This document shows, piece by piece, positions 52,501 through 64,000 of a DNA stretch of 64,000 nucleotides; position 1 is the stretch's first letter, and every line of letters begins with the position of its first letter. The notes under the pieces were generated by a model. The model worked only from the letters and a program-made list of their open reading frames with translations. It was not told where the DNA came from and ran no database searches. Source of the DNA: Varroa destructor (taxonomy: Eukaryota > Arthropoda > Arachnida > Mesostigmata > Varroidae); the NCBI RefSeq assembly GCF_002443255.2, contig NW_019211456.1, forward strand, positions 20,259,557 through 20,323,556. Direction: 5' to 3'. Position numbers and translations under genes: made by a program.

Positions 52501-54600
52501 CGATCTCACTTTGCCTCGTATTTACCGACGAGTAAACCGCAACTAACGAACGCAGTTCGAAATCATTTGAGCGTAACTTGCCAAAAGGCATCAAGTATGC
52601 CTGTTTAATTATGGAAGGACACTCTATACTAACAGAATGGAGTGATTATGTTGAACACTTTAGCTCTTCTATGACGAATATGCTTATTTGTACCAAGCAG
52701 ACAGCAAATAATAGGTCAATGATATGGGGTACATGAAAAAAGAAAAATTTTCAGTTATCATTAACAGCCATGATCATCTAAGCATCGATTTTTATGAGCT
52801 TGCTTAATATAGTTATTAGCCTTAGTAAAATGAACATTTTCGAAAAGTTGAAATTATATAAAAATGATCTGCTGAAAGGGCAGGTGTATCCAAAACTCTA
52901 AGCCGTTTCAAGGTCACTTCCTCTGATTTATCTAAAACATTGATGCCAAAAAGAAGTATCCACTAGTTAAAACTGCGCAATAAAAGCAGATACCAGTCTT
53001 TGATCTATGAGTTATGAAACAGTTTCGTATGTGCCTTATGCTTGCAGGCTTTCACTTTATTGCTGTGCTCATCTTGTTGTAGTTAGTTTGATAACCTGCT
53101 GCCTAGGCGGCAGAGTATTAAGCCTTACATTTGGAAATCAAATTCTGCCATAGATACAAGGACTTAACGTTGGGTGAAAGGAATAACGATATACAATTCT
53201 GTTATAGCTTTGAAAATGTGAGTTGTCACTCACGGGTTCTTAATGTGTTTTATAAAAATGCATCCTGTATACTAGGCATGTTCGAAGTAAATGGGCTCTA
53301 CAAACGCTATTGCAGATCATTTAAGGTGTTCCCCGCATGCAAAATGAGCCATAATTTTTTTTTTTTGATACGATTGATATTCACCATTTATTATAGTAGG
53401 TAACAGTAGGCATGATGAGTAATAAATCAATGCGTGATAAACTAGAAACACCATGTTTTATTGTTGGGTAGATTGGGTAGTTATCAAAAGAAATAGACTT
53501 CAAATGTAGCAAGCAAAATTTCCGATACAATGGAAAATACTAATGAACTGCGTCTTCAGAGTTCCCATGGAGTTGTCCAAAAGTCGTACAACCTCGGCAA
53601 CGATACATTCTTCCATCCCAGTTTAGTACACTACTGCTAGGTTATATTCTTGCAAGCAAATGAAAAGAAAACAATAGACAGCACGAAAAAAAAAAATATA
53701 TATATATATATGCAGTGATTTTCGCGCACCGAAAGGATGATTAGTCAGATCACGAATCGCCTCCCTCCATGTACCTGATATGCATGAATCCTTGGTCGAT
53801 TAACGTTAACTTGTTATCTAGTATCAATCTGAATTACTTGCAGATTTCCTTTAGAATAATAATTAATATATGAAATTCTGTCGATAATTATGTGAAAATA
53901 CATAAGCACTTTGCGCAAATTACAAAATCAGCTCAATATATTTTACTGGTTTTTCTAAAATTCCTAAGAGTGAGTTACGTTAAAGAATATGAGGTCCTCG
54001 TTACGTCAAATTTGAATCGAATTGGAGGGCCATTAGTTACTATGGTTAGTGGTCCTGGAAGAAGCCATTTTAAAATAATGAAACAACATTTCCTTTCAAT
54101 AGGAATCGTTCCCCTGCCCGCGCATAAACAAACCCGTATCACAGCATTGTGGCGACCCAGTATTCTACTGCAGACCAGCAATCCCAGCTGCATACACGAC
54201 AACAAATCTTTCTCACACAAAATATTCTCTGTTCACCGCTCTGTCAACACTAGCACCAACGGTGCATAGGCTTATTGTCATTGGGATCACTCTGTTGCGA
54301 CGTTCCCTCGTCTTGCGCGTTTCTATAGCAACGGCGCTGCCGCTGACAATCAAAACATTGAAACATCGGGCAAGAGCAGCAGCGCGATACACTGCGGCAC
54401 TTTGACTTGGTTAGCAGTGAAGTACGCTCGATGTATTTCGGCCTCGAAGTTGAAGACTTTTGCACTATTACAACTGTCTCTGTACAAGCGTATGGAAACA
54501 TACAATCTTCGTTTCGCACAGAGTAGTTGTTTTATCTACATATGCAGGAAAGTGTAAGTTAAAGGGCAGTTTGACGGTAGGGAATTGATAACTGCTGTAT
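49600..54600. other. Intergenic stretch between the PLA2 and CFAP20 genes
   Basis: No gene is recognised. Open frames at 49879-50164, 52000-52344 and 53892-54269 (+) and 54250-54519 (-) lack recognisable domains. The 52000-52344 frame (114 codons, from GTG, first ATG at codon 6) has the most protein-like content (for example EFEWVAEGCKQALLHITKNA) and is the one most worth testing. The last 450 bases are GC-richer and probably include the CFAP20 promoter and 5' UTR. Confidence 0.4.
53685..53711. repeat. A-run followed by (TA)n
   Basis: A run of A residues leads straight into TATATATATATATAT. It is either a microsatellite or the tail of a lost retroposed copy. Confidence 0.75.
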
Positions 54601-54649
54601 AAAACTATACAACGAATTTTAATTCGCAGTTATGGAATCACGCGGAGGC

Positions 54650-57160
54650 ATGTTCAAGAATACCTTTCAAAGTGGGTTTCTCTCCATCTTGTACAGCCTT
54701 GGATCGAAACCTTTACAAATTTGGGACAAGAAGGTAAGCTAAGTTACTGTTTATTGAAGCTTTGATAAATGCCTGGGCTCAAAGTGCAAGATGCTGTTAC
54801 ATAATTAATATATATCTCTATAATATACAATGGGCCGTTTCTTTTCATAGCCTCTAACCATCACATCGGTGAAAATGAATCTATAATGGTGCTCTTGATC
54901 TGACATAAAATTTTTCTTAACCGTCGTTCATGCCCAATAACAAACTTTATACACATAAAAAAGCATTATTTTTCTCTGAGAAGCAAACCTTGTTAAATGG
55001 TGTCGGTTTTTCAAAAAAATGACAATGAAGTGACCAAGTCCCTTTTGAGCTATTATCAGTAAAATAGTCTTTTTTTTTTTAAGAGAATTTAATTTCATCA
55101 GACTCTTCAGTAGCTCTTTAATGGGCGGCTTTTATCTTTATGGGTCTTGTAAAATTTCGGTGTTCGGATTAAAAACAAGATATTATTGATTTGTTTGATG
55201 CGTCTTCATGATGATACAACTAGAGTAAGTACAGTTATTTGGAGACTATCGAAACAGGTACGACAGAAAGAATCAGTGCTAATATTTGCCACTCACAAAA
55301 TCCATTGGTATCAATCAAAGTTGGGAGTGAGCGACGTAGCATATTGCTTAATCGCAGGAAAGCAGAAACAAGGATCATGGTAGTTCAAATTATCATGACA
55401 ACGTGCATGCAATCATAGAAAGCGCTCCAATATAAGAACCGCTACTGTGCTTACAGACAGTTTTAAACATGATTTGCTATTAAGTTCTTATGAAAAAGCT
55501 ACAAGTGTTACACACAAAACAACTTGCTAAACAATGGATATCCGTTAAATTAATTAAGGTAATATCACAGAATGCTTTTTACTGGAGCCGGCGATATAGT
55601 CAACGATATGGAAGAGTATCGACGAACGAAAGGTGTTTTTGAGAAGTAAAACCAGCTTGTAAAATTATAGCAATCTTAAGCTAACTGTTCAGATAATTGA
55701 AAATTGGTTATTGCCAGTTTGTAACTTTTTCATTCTTGTAAGACTTTATTATGAATCGATCACTAAAGATAATCAATTCATTTCAATACGATGCATTATT
55801 TATATAAATTCGCATTTTGTACAATAGTGAACATTAGATTACAGAACTTTTCAAAGGATAGTAATAAGTTTCATTGAAATAATTAGTGTGCTTGCTTGAC
55901 TTCATCGAGCCCCTTCAACGAATCGTACAATCCAGTATGGACCAGCCTTCCTTCTTTAAGAACCGCTCAGATTATCGAATGGCATGTAAATCTTGCAGTA
56001 GGATATTTAATATCATAAGCAGCCTGCTCCAAAGTCATACCGCATTGACGAATCACATTCGTAATTAACTAAATATAAAATTATTATGGTTAACATAAAG
56101 AACAATTTAAGCAGCTTGAAGGAACTGACTGGACGCCTTCCAATTCGCATCCATTTGTTGTCAGCCTATTATTCTTTTTTTCTTTCTGGTTTGTTTTTTT
56201 TAAATTCCAGCTAACAGAACTCATCTTTGTTGTTAACTTCATAGGTACGAAATGGCCACATAAAACGTATAACAGATAATGACATTCAATCGTTGGTCTT
56301 GGAGATTGTTGGAAGCAACGTGTCCACGACGTTCATCACCTGTCCTGCCGACCCCAGAGAAACTCTAGGGATTAGACTACCTTACATAATTCTCATCGTT
56401 AAAAACCTAAAGAAGTACTTCACATTTGAGGTTCAGATCCTAGATGACAAAAATATCAAGCGAAGGTTGGTATTTTGTCTCCTTGATCATGTCGAAATAG
56501 AAGTTTGGTATTGTTGTCATATGCCTAATTTTAAATGAGGTTTGTAACGGAAGACGTTACAACCCCTTCTCTATTAATTCATTTGATTAACGTTTTTTTT
56601 TTCATATTTTTGTGTATAATCAGAATGTAAACAAACTTATTTATGTCTTTACTCAATTTTACATTGTGATATATGAGATATTTCACTATTGAGGATTTCT
56701 AATTACACTTAATTAATCTTCTGTTTGAAGTGCAAGATATTGTTTTTATTCGTATACACTAGTTAAGAATTTTCACTGGCATAAAGTTTGCGTACCCATA
56801 CATAGTTTTCATTATTCTTAGCACATATATGGATTTTGTTTCCCGCATCCGTTACTGTTGTCCAGATTTCGAGCGTCCAACTTCCAGAGCACCACGCGTG
56901 TCAAGCCATTTATCTGTACGATGCCGATGCGCCTGGACGAGGGTTGGAACCAAATACAGTTTAATCTAGCTGACTTCACACGACGTGCCTATGGAACAAA
57001 CTATGTTCAAACGTTACGGGTTCAAATCCACGCTAACTGCCGTTTGAGAAGAGTGTACTTCGCCGATCGATTATACGCCGAGGACGAACTTCCTGCAGAA
57101 TTCAAGCTTTATCTTCCCGTTCAGCACCGAACCGCAGCGCAGGCTCTAAGAGAACGTTGA
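54650..57160 (+). CDS. CFAP20: Cilia- and flagella-associated protein 20
   Basis: Three exons, 54650-54733, 56245-56465 and 56866-57160, join in frame into 199 residues, close to the 193 of vertebrate CFAP20. The protein is a small beta-rich axonemal inner-junction component linking A and B tubules in motile cilia, and is also known as Bug22. Conservation is very high throughout: [20 protein letters not shown] at the start, [16 protein letters not shown], the junction [20 protein letters not shown] across exons 2 and 3, then [20 protein letters not shown] and [14 protein letters not shown]. Only the last residues differ from the vertebrate tail. Splice borders are GT-AG and all phases agree. 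The conserved start at 54650 is chosen; an in-frame ATG at 54632 would add MESRGG. TTCGCAG just before that upstream ATG could be the acceptor of a 5' UTR intron. Confidence 0.96.
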
Positions 57161-57572
57161 ACATATTTCTTTGATGAGTATCGGAAAAATGACCAGAATA
57201 AGGCTAATGAAACAACATGCGCCCAAAAAAGCATCTGAACAGCTTTCTGCCATAAAAACTGTCACTGAAGTTCACAAATATTTGAGGGGACAGCTAGTTA
57301 TGAAAACGACCAATGAGAATGGAGACTCGTAGGATGGCACAGAATAGGCTTTATTCTAATACTAGTGAGGCCATTGAATTGATCTACGTAAATTAATAGG
57401 TGTATCTCATACTTCACTGTTTCGGCGTATATATAGAATATGCTTTAATAGTCAATTTATTACAGCCATTACATAGTTGAACTATAAGTGCGTTTCGAAT
57501 AGCTAGTATATTAGCGGTTGGGAGAAATCAATTAGCATAAGTAATTTTGAGAAGTTTAGAGAAATTTACTTG

Positions 57573-57578
57573 ATTAAA
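57573..57578 (+). terminator. Candidate poly(A) signal (ATTAAA) of CFAP20
   Basis: ATTAAA about 410 bases after the CFAP20 stop codon. A canonical AATAAA also occurs near 58037, so alternative 3' ends are possible. Confidence 0.3.
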
Positions 57579-57579
57579 A

Positions 57580-60500
57580 GTTTTATATGTCCTTGAACTA
57601 TGTATAATTTGTACATAAGTACCCGCAGTGTTATTTGTAACAAATAACAAAAATATTTTGTGACTAGGAATATAGCCCTTTATATTGGATGAAACTATGT
57701 TTGATCGTCTGAACTAAAAATAAGCCGCTTCAAACAGCGGTTAATTTTTTTGAGAAGAATTTGTTTAAAAATGCATGGATGAGTCAATTAATATTTAGTC
57801 GGTTGCCAGTTTTTTTTTTTGGGACTTCTGGTGTGCCACTGGCCCATTTTTTTTCTATTTTTTTGCATGAAGCCTATTTGAGTGACACATTAACGAGTTT
57901 ACACCAAGACAAACTGCTAGATGCATGGTTGCAATTGAAAAAGTGTTTACCGATTAAAAAATAGTATCTTAAAAATGACTAGTGAGTAATTTAGGTCCCG
58001 AATTGAAGGTGTGAGCGCGGTGAATGGTAGTTACATAATAAACATGACCGTCAGGAATGACACTTTTACCACATGTAAAACATTATGTTGAAATGTCTGT
58101 TTTTATGTAGATACAGTATTAAAAACAAGGCATAAAAAACATCCTCAATTTAGGCGCCATACTATATATATATCTTTGTCTAGTTGAAGCTACCGTCTGT
58201 TTGTCTTTCTAGATAATAAGTGTAGACACACTAACTTTATTTTGTTTATTTGTGATATAAATAGAAGACGCACCATAGGGTGCACGTACTCAATCAATTC
58301 CACATGAAATGATTACATGTGAAACATTTAAGATTTATTACAATACTTAAATAAGCAATTCTTATTTAAGAGTTAACAAAGTCGTCGATATTTATAAAAA
58401 GTTTATAAAAAAATTGTTGTCTAAGATTGTGTAGGTAAATATATGGGCAATGAAGGTTCTCGTTAACAATCTTCAGCGTTACGGTATGTCCTCACTACAA
58501 GGACCTTATATAACCACATTGTAACTATTCAACAGCCCGCTTCGTCGTTTTTCTTTTTGTTATACACTTATAGTAGGCACTCGGAAAGCCTTCAGTATTA
58601 CTGCATCTGTATTACTGTATTATAGTATCAGACTGAGTCTATTACAGAACGTAAGCCATTATCTTAGCGGACTTAAAAAAGACCCAGTCATCATAAATCT
58701 TACAAACGATTAGGCCATAGGACACTACATTTGTGTCAGGCAAATACGTCGTACGCTTCGCTAGCAAAAGCCCTTGTTCGAGGTACTGGATCATTAAATG
58801 TTTTTAGCAAACTAGGGAATATTATTTTTGCTGTCGTCCCTGTCAGTATGAAATTTTATGAAAAGTCTACCTTCCACATACCATTTAATTGCAATTAGGC
58901 AGTAATTGGCTACAGTCTTAAAAATGCTGGTTAATGCATAGCACTTTATCTGCGATTCAAATGAAGGTTTGCTAACTGGTAACCGTGGTATGCTTCCTCG
59001 ACTGGTTCAAAGGTCTACGGTTGATTGAGACCAGATCTATCTAGACGAACAAGTATATGCGCTACAATAGCGGTAACAGGGGCATTAAGCATTTCGCACC
59101 TTTTGAAGCTACTGTGGCGCTCTTGACGCCACTCAATTTTATTTGGGTTGATTAAAAAAATAGAAATACATGTGCCCTCTCGCATACATTTGTGTCTTTG
59201 AGTTCATGATTAGCTGTCATTGTATTTTGGCATGTTATGTATGTGATCACTTTTAGAAGTAGAATTATGTCACTTTAAGTATGGGCTGATTTAACAATTT
59301 GTGCGCAATAATCTGTGTGGTTGATGCGTTAGTGTGTGTTCTTGTCTCTAATATGAGCTCTTGTTGCATTGCTAGTGTATCTTTCTCAAAATATAGCAAA
59401 ACTTGTCTGTCAGCAAAGACGTTTTCACGTTGTTTGAAACGTACATAGCACAGACAGATAAAGAATGATACAAGATAGAATGCCTTCCACGGACTTCTTT
59501 TTTTTCTTTTTTTTTAGTATGCTCTACTATAACGTTGACATATAATGCAAAGAAAGTAAATCGCCTTAGCTGATTACTTTATAAGTATATTGCTACGGAA
59601 AATCATATTAGATTGTTTTATGAAACGTCCTTATATATAACGTAACTTCAGATTAGAGATTTAATACTAATAAACCATAAGACCGATTTTTAAAAAGGCT
59701 GACAAAGAATTGCTACTAATATATGCTTCTATAATACTTTACAATGACTTAACAGTGAAGGAAAATGCAAGTGGAACTCAATAACTGCTTGCAACCTCAA
59801 GCTTACTAATTTAAAAAAAAATGAATAAGGTGTTAATTCTAAACCGTTTTGACCGTTTTTTTTTTATTTAGTGGTATACTATACAAAAATAACATCGCAT
59901 GCTCTAAGCTGTTAAAAAGCTTGATAACTGTATTAGTCTAACATTATTACAATGTAGTGCACAAGTTACCATCGCCCGTACCATTTTACCGCAAAAGTGA
60001 ATCCTACAAACTTTTGCCTTTTATTTAAATATCAAACGACAGCACGTTCCGCATTTGTTTCACATTATAGCAAAGTTTACATACCAAAAATAGAAACTGA
60101 GGATGCACGAACATACTCAAGTGTATTGGAATTCAGCACGATTCCTTTTTTATTATCTTCAGCATGAAGTTCAATCGTGATATAAAATATGGACTACAAA
60201 AAAGAGAGGAATTACATATAAAAATAAGAGACAATGTTGGCTTATATTTTGCCAGCACAGCCTGCATAACTACATCATCTTCTGCATGATCTTGGTGCTA
60301 TTGATTGCTTGACGATAATTAATTGCTGCCCTAAACGATTATGTTAACCGATAGTCCTTATTCTAGTGTTTAAACATATATAAGTTTTCCAGACGCATGA
60401 AAAAGTGGAACAAAGTAGACGATTAAATAAATTATAATCCATCGTTACATATGGATGGTACAGAGCCGCACCTTAACAACGGCATGTCATAAACATAATT

Positions 60501-63500
60501 TTGAAAACCGAGCGTTTTCATATCCACGTGTTCATTTACGGTACATTACGGAAACATATAGTTAAAACGTCCTGCAGAATAGGCATTTCTCATGACTCAC
60601 TGATCGCCGTTCAGTACGACCGCTGAATAGTAATCAATGTACGTACGCGTATCACGAATTCCTCGAGACAGTGAAAATCCTCTTAAAAAAAAAGAAAGCC
60701 GACGAAATTGAATAACTACTACTGTTTTGAGAAAATACAGCTCTATGAATGCTACTTTGGGGACATATTTGAGTGCTGTGGAATTCATTGGATGAAATAT
60801 TTGAGCTATAGAGTAGCGTATGGCTCTTCTCTTATGAGTGACTTTATTTCAGTGGAATAGTTGATAAAGAGGTAGGCTTTAATGGAACCAGCAATATAGA
60901 CATAAGCTGCATTGATGTCTAATCCGACCGGGTCGCATTTGAAATTCATCGACTGAATTTAAACATCGCCAGTTTTACAAAACAGTGTGACAGTGTACAT
61001 CCTATTACGTATATATGCGAGCTTTATGTTAGAACTCGTAACATCGGGAAAATATATTTCTGAGTTTTTTTTATGTGTACACCCCTTTTGTACAACCAAA
61101 GTCTCGTGTAGACTTTCCAAGTATCGATAAAGTACCTTATGCTCTTTAATAACCGCAGTCCAAGAATACTCTGACATTCTCAGATTTGAATAATCCTGTT
61201 AAAGATGATCTACTAAAGATTCTTACCCCACATTAGTATTTTTGGATCCCTAGCAAAAATAACTCGACCAAATGTCAATCTCTTCAGTATTTTGGTGATA
61301 TCTGGCGCACTAATACAAACTATTAATCATCATTTTGAGCTAAATTGGCTAATACAGGAAAACTGTAAAATAGCAGTAGAAATACGGGTTTTGGGTAAGA
61401 AATCGTTCATTAATTGCAATGGTTTCTCAGCATCCTTCGTCTTCATTTCGGTTGACGTTGCCGTGTAACACCGACAGTCTCCTCGTCCTGTTTATTATCA
61501 GTGGGTACGAGCCCAAAATGGCGAGTTGCCCTGGTAAGTCAGTTTAGAGGCTGGGACCTAGTAAACCGTGCTAGACCAACATCAATTATGACCTATTAAT
61601 GATTTTTAAAGCAGTTAAATTATCTGATTTCGGCTACACTATGCTTAGTTTCTCATACAACGTCTGCTCAACGCGCAGTTTTGCGTGTCTTGTTCAATAA
61701 GGTAAACCGTATGACATAAAACACATATTTCATACGACCGACGAAACGCTACTGTTGCACATAATTGGACCAGATGTGTGATGTTAGCTGAAGTGCCTTA
61801 ACAAGTACCGAACTAAACCTCGATCAAATGCAGGACTTAAAAAGTACCAACTCACTATAGATAGTTTCAATGAATCTTATACCAATATGGGCGTTTCTGT
61901 GTGGCATATTTTACCCTGTAAGCACATATCAGCGAAAATTTTTTACCGAAACTTATAGAGTGATCTGCGACGGCACAATCATTTCCTGAACGGTTGCAGC
62001 CACAACGGCTCACCGCTAATGTGGCTAGTATGACACCCATCAACGTCAATCTATCTAATCTATAAAGGCCATTACTATGTAACAAATGCTTATCGTAGCA
62101 ATGGAAAATGCCTAACGATACCACTTCTCTGGTATCCTGTTGTGATTGTACAATTCTTCATATGACACTATCATTATATCCATATCGTAAATTACAACTT
62201 TACCTATAGTATAGCTATTACCGTACGGTAGCTAAATTAAGATAGGATCTGCTGCTGACTATCTTTATATTATTCAAGTTACGTATTTGCTAAAAGTAAA
62301 ATATAAAATACGTAAGACTTGAATGTTATACTGCTAATGATCAACGTCACGCAAATAATAGTTGAAAAACTTGCTACGCGTCAAGCGCAAACTCACAGAT
62401 GTTCCATTAATTAGTTAGATTAATTTCACAAAAAAAAGCAGATGTAATCGTATTCACAACAAATGCATCATGGAATTTTAAAGGGTGCTCAATTGTAATC
62501 ATTGTTACTAGTATAAGTTATCATACGACACGTATAATTGTGTAGTATTCAGTAGATTAAGTTGTTGCTGCATCTACGGTCAGATCCTTCTATTGGCATC
62601 GGGTAGATTTTGATATTGGAGGGCACCTTGAACTATTGGTATATTTACATAGCATGAAAGTTGCCTTTGATAGATTTGAAGCCTTTGTAAAAAAGATGTC
62701 CCAGTACAGTTTATTTACTGCGTCCATGTCGGTTGTTCATAACAATTTTTAATTATCGAAGTAGTAAGGCTAGCTTGTTTTGTAGATTAGGCAGCCGATA
62801 GAAGAGTTTTTAAATTAATTTATACACTATCACGCCATCAACCGCCCTGTGAAAGAACTAAGATCATTAAAATTATAGAGCAGTCTAATGAATACTTAAG
62901 ATTACTTACCTATGGGGTAAAGTTCAACTTTTTAAAACGGCGAAAAATTCAAATATTTGTTTACGATTCAATGTAAAGTCATTGGTCTAACAGATTTTAG
63001 GTGGAGAATTATCATGGAGCTTAAAACATCAACACCCTTGTCTTGGCCCTATATGTGAACTATATAATTGCCAGTCATTTATTTTACTGTCGTCTTTATC
63101 TAAAAAAAATCACTGGAATAACCGAAAAATCGCTGGAATCACCAATCTGAATGTTCCAAACAAACGCGAAAGTCAGTTTTGAGCCGTAAAGCATATAGTG
63201 GTTTATACTCATTGTATCAAGCATTTTCTTGACGCGCAATAATCAGATTAGCGGAAATTTTTGTACCTAATATCTTTTTAATCGACGCTAACTTTGCTAT
63301 GGTCTCGATGCAAACGCAAGTTATTTCCAAGTTATCTGAATTGTTTGTATTATACATAGTAAAATATGTGTACGGCTCCTTTTAACTTAAAATCTTCATC
63401 GTGAAGATGTCCAATATAAGAAGCCAAGTATCGCGCAACTAACGCAGAATCGTGGCGACGACGACGACAACGATGATGATGATAATGATCATTATTGTTG

Positions 63501-64000
63501 AAATGTCTCAAACCAAAGCCTTCAAACTTTAATATATACTATATTTATTTAGTAGTAGTTTATGTGAACTCAAATAAAACAAGTAATAGTTGTAAATAAC
63601 GGCATGGTTTTTCTTCGTTTAACCAGATTAGTATATACTGTATGTGCATTAAAAAGACATTACAACTGCACGGAAATTAGAACAGCTCTTGCGTTTGATC
63701 GGACCGTTGGATATTTTTTAGGAATAAATGCCTTAAAAAATATTAGTGTGTAGAAAACATGACGACTGCCGGGTGTACGCTGGAATGCATGGTGGGAAAG
63801 CCACATGTAATGGTAATTCTGCTATGCAAAGACGTTTTAAACACTATTGTGAATTTTGCTATACTTAGCAAAGATTATTAACTTAACCACAATATTACAG
63901 TCGTCTTCTATAAATTCCTATAACAAATACCATTTCGAGCTAGCGTTTAAAAGAATAACATGGTTATACTCATGGCATTGAAGACCGAGGTAGGCAACAT
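57580..64000. other. Right-hand stretch without a supported gene
   Basis: AT-rich DNA with homopolymer runs and no exon that I recognise. Short frames occur at 57761-57964 (+), 60959-61177 (-) and 61867-62124 (-). The 72-codon frame at 60959-61177 starts with ATG (MSEYSWTAVIKEHKVLYRYL) and looks the most protein-like, but has no known domain. A short GAC/GAT trinucleotide run lies at about 63455-63488. Confidence 0.45.

Overview
This is a eukaryotic, intron-rich, AT-rich nuclear window from an animal, most probably an arthropod; a mite or other chelicerate would fit, but that is inference. The evidence is GT-AG introns of about 0.3 to 6.6 kb, a group III (bee-venom-type) secreted phospholipase A2, a metazoan CFAP20, frequent di- and trinucleotide repeats and one 100-N scaffold gap. 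There is no bacterial-style gene packing. Most of the window is non-coding and most long open frames in it are chance. Layout: Bases 1-246 are an open frame running in from the left edge. Bases 247 to about 9950 are A-rich on the + strand with no recognisable gene and could be the very long 3' UTR of a gene to the left. Bases 10-16 kb are gene-free with a few striking inverted repeats. Bases 16492-20743 on the minus strand hold a complete nine-exon inositol polyphosphate 5-phosphatase with a C-terminal SKICH domain (INPP5K/SKIP-like, 449 aa). Bases 21-40 kb hold no gene I can name: some decayed coding-like blocks, tRNA-derived SINE-like heads and simple repeats. Bases 40540-49438 on the plus strand hold four exons of a group III secreted phospholipase A2 with a long pro-region and a polybasic cleavage site; its signal-peptide exon is not settled (39304 is a candidate). 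Bases 54650-57160 on the plus strand hold a complete three-exon CFAP20 (199 aa). The remaining right end shows no gene I can support. How the genes relate: the three named genes are independent loci on different strands and do not form a pathway. The 5-phosphatase acts on membrane phosphoinositides in the cytosol, the PLA2 is a secreted Ca2+-dependent lipase, and CFAP20 is an axonemal inner-junction protein. I found no CRISPR array, prokaryotic mobile element, rRNA or intact tRNA. I did not find a convincing new molecular system. The best unexplained signals are a possible alternative tail exon of the phosphatase (15902-16036), a perfect 20-bp-arm hairpin (13476-13527), twin palindromes (1870-1926), and coding-like relics at 25850-26044 and 29193-29794.
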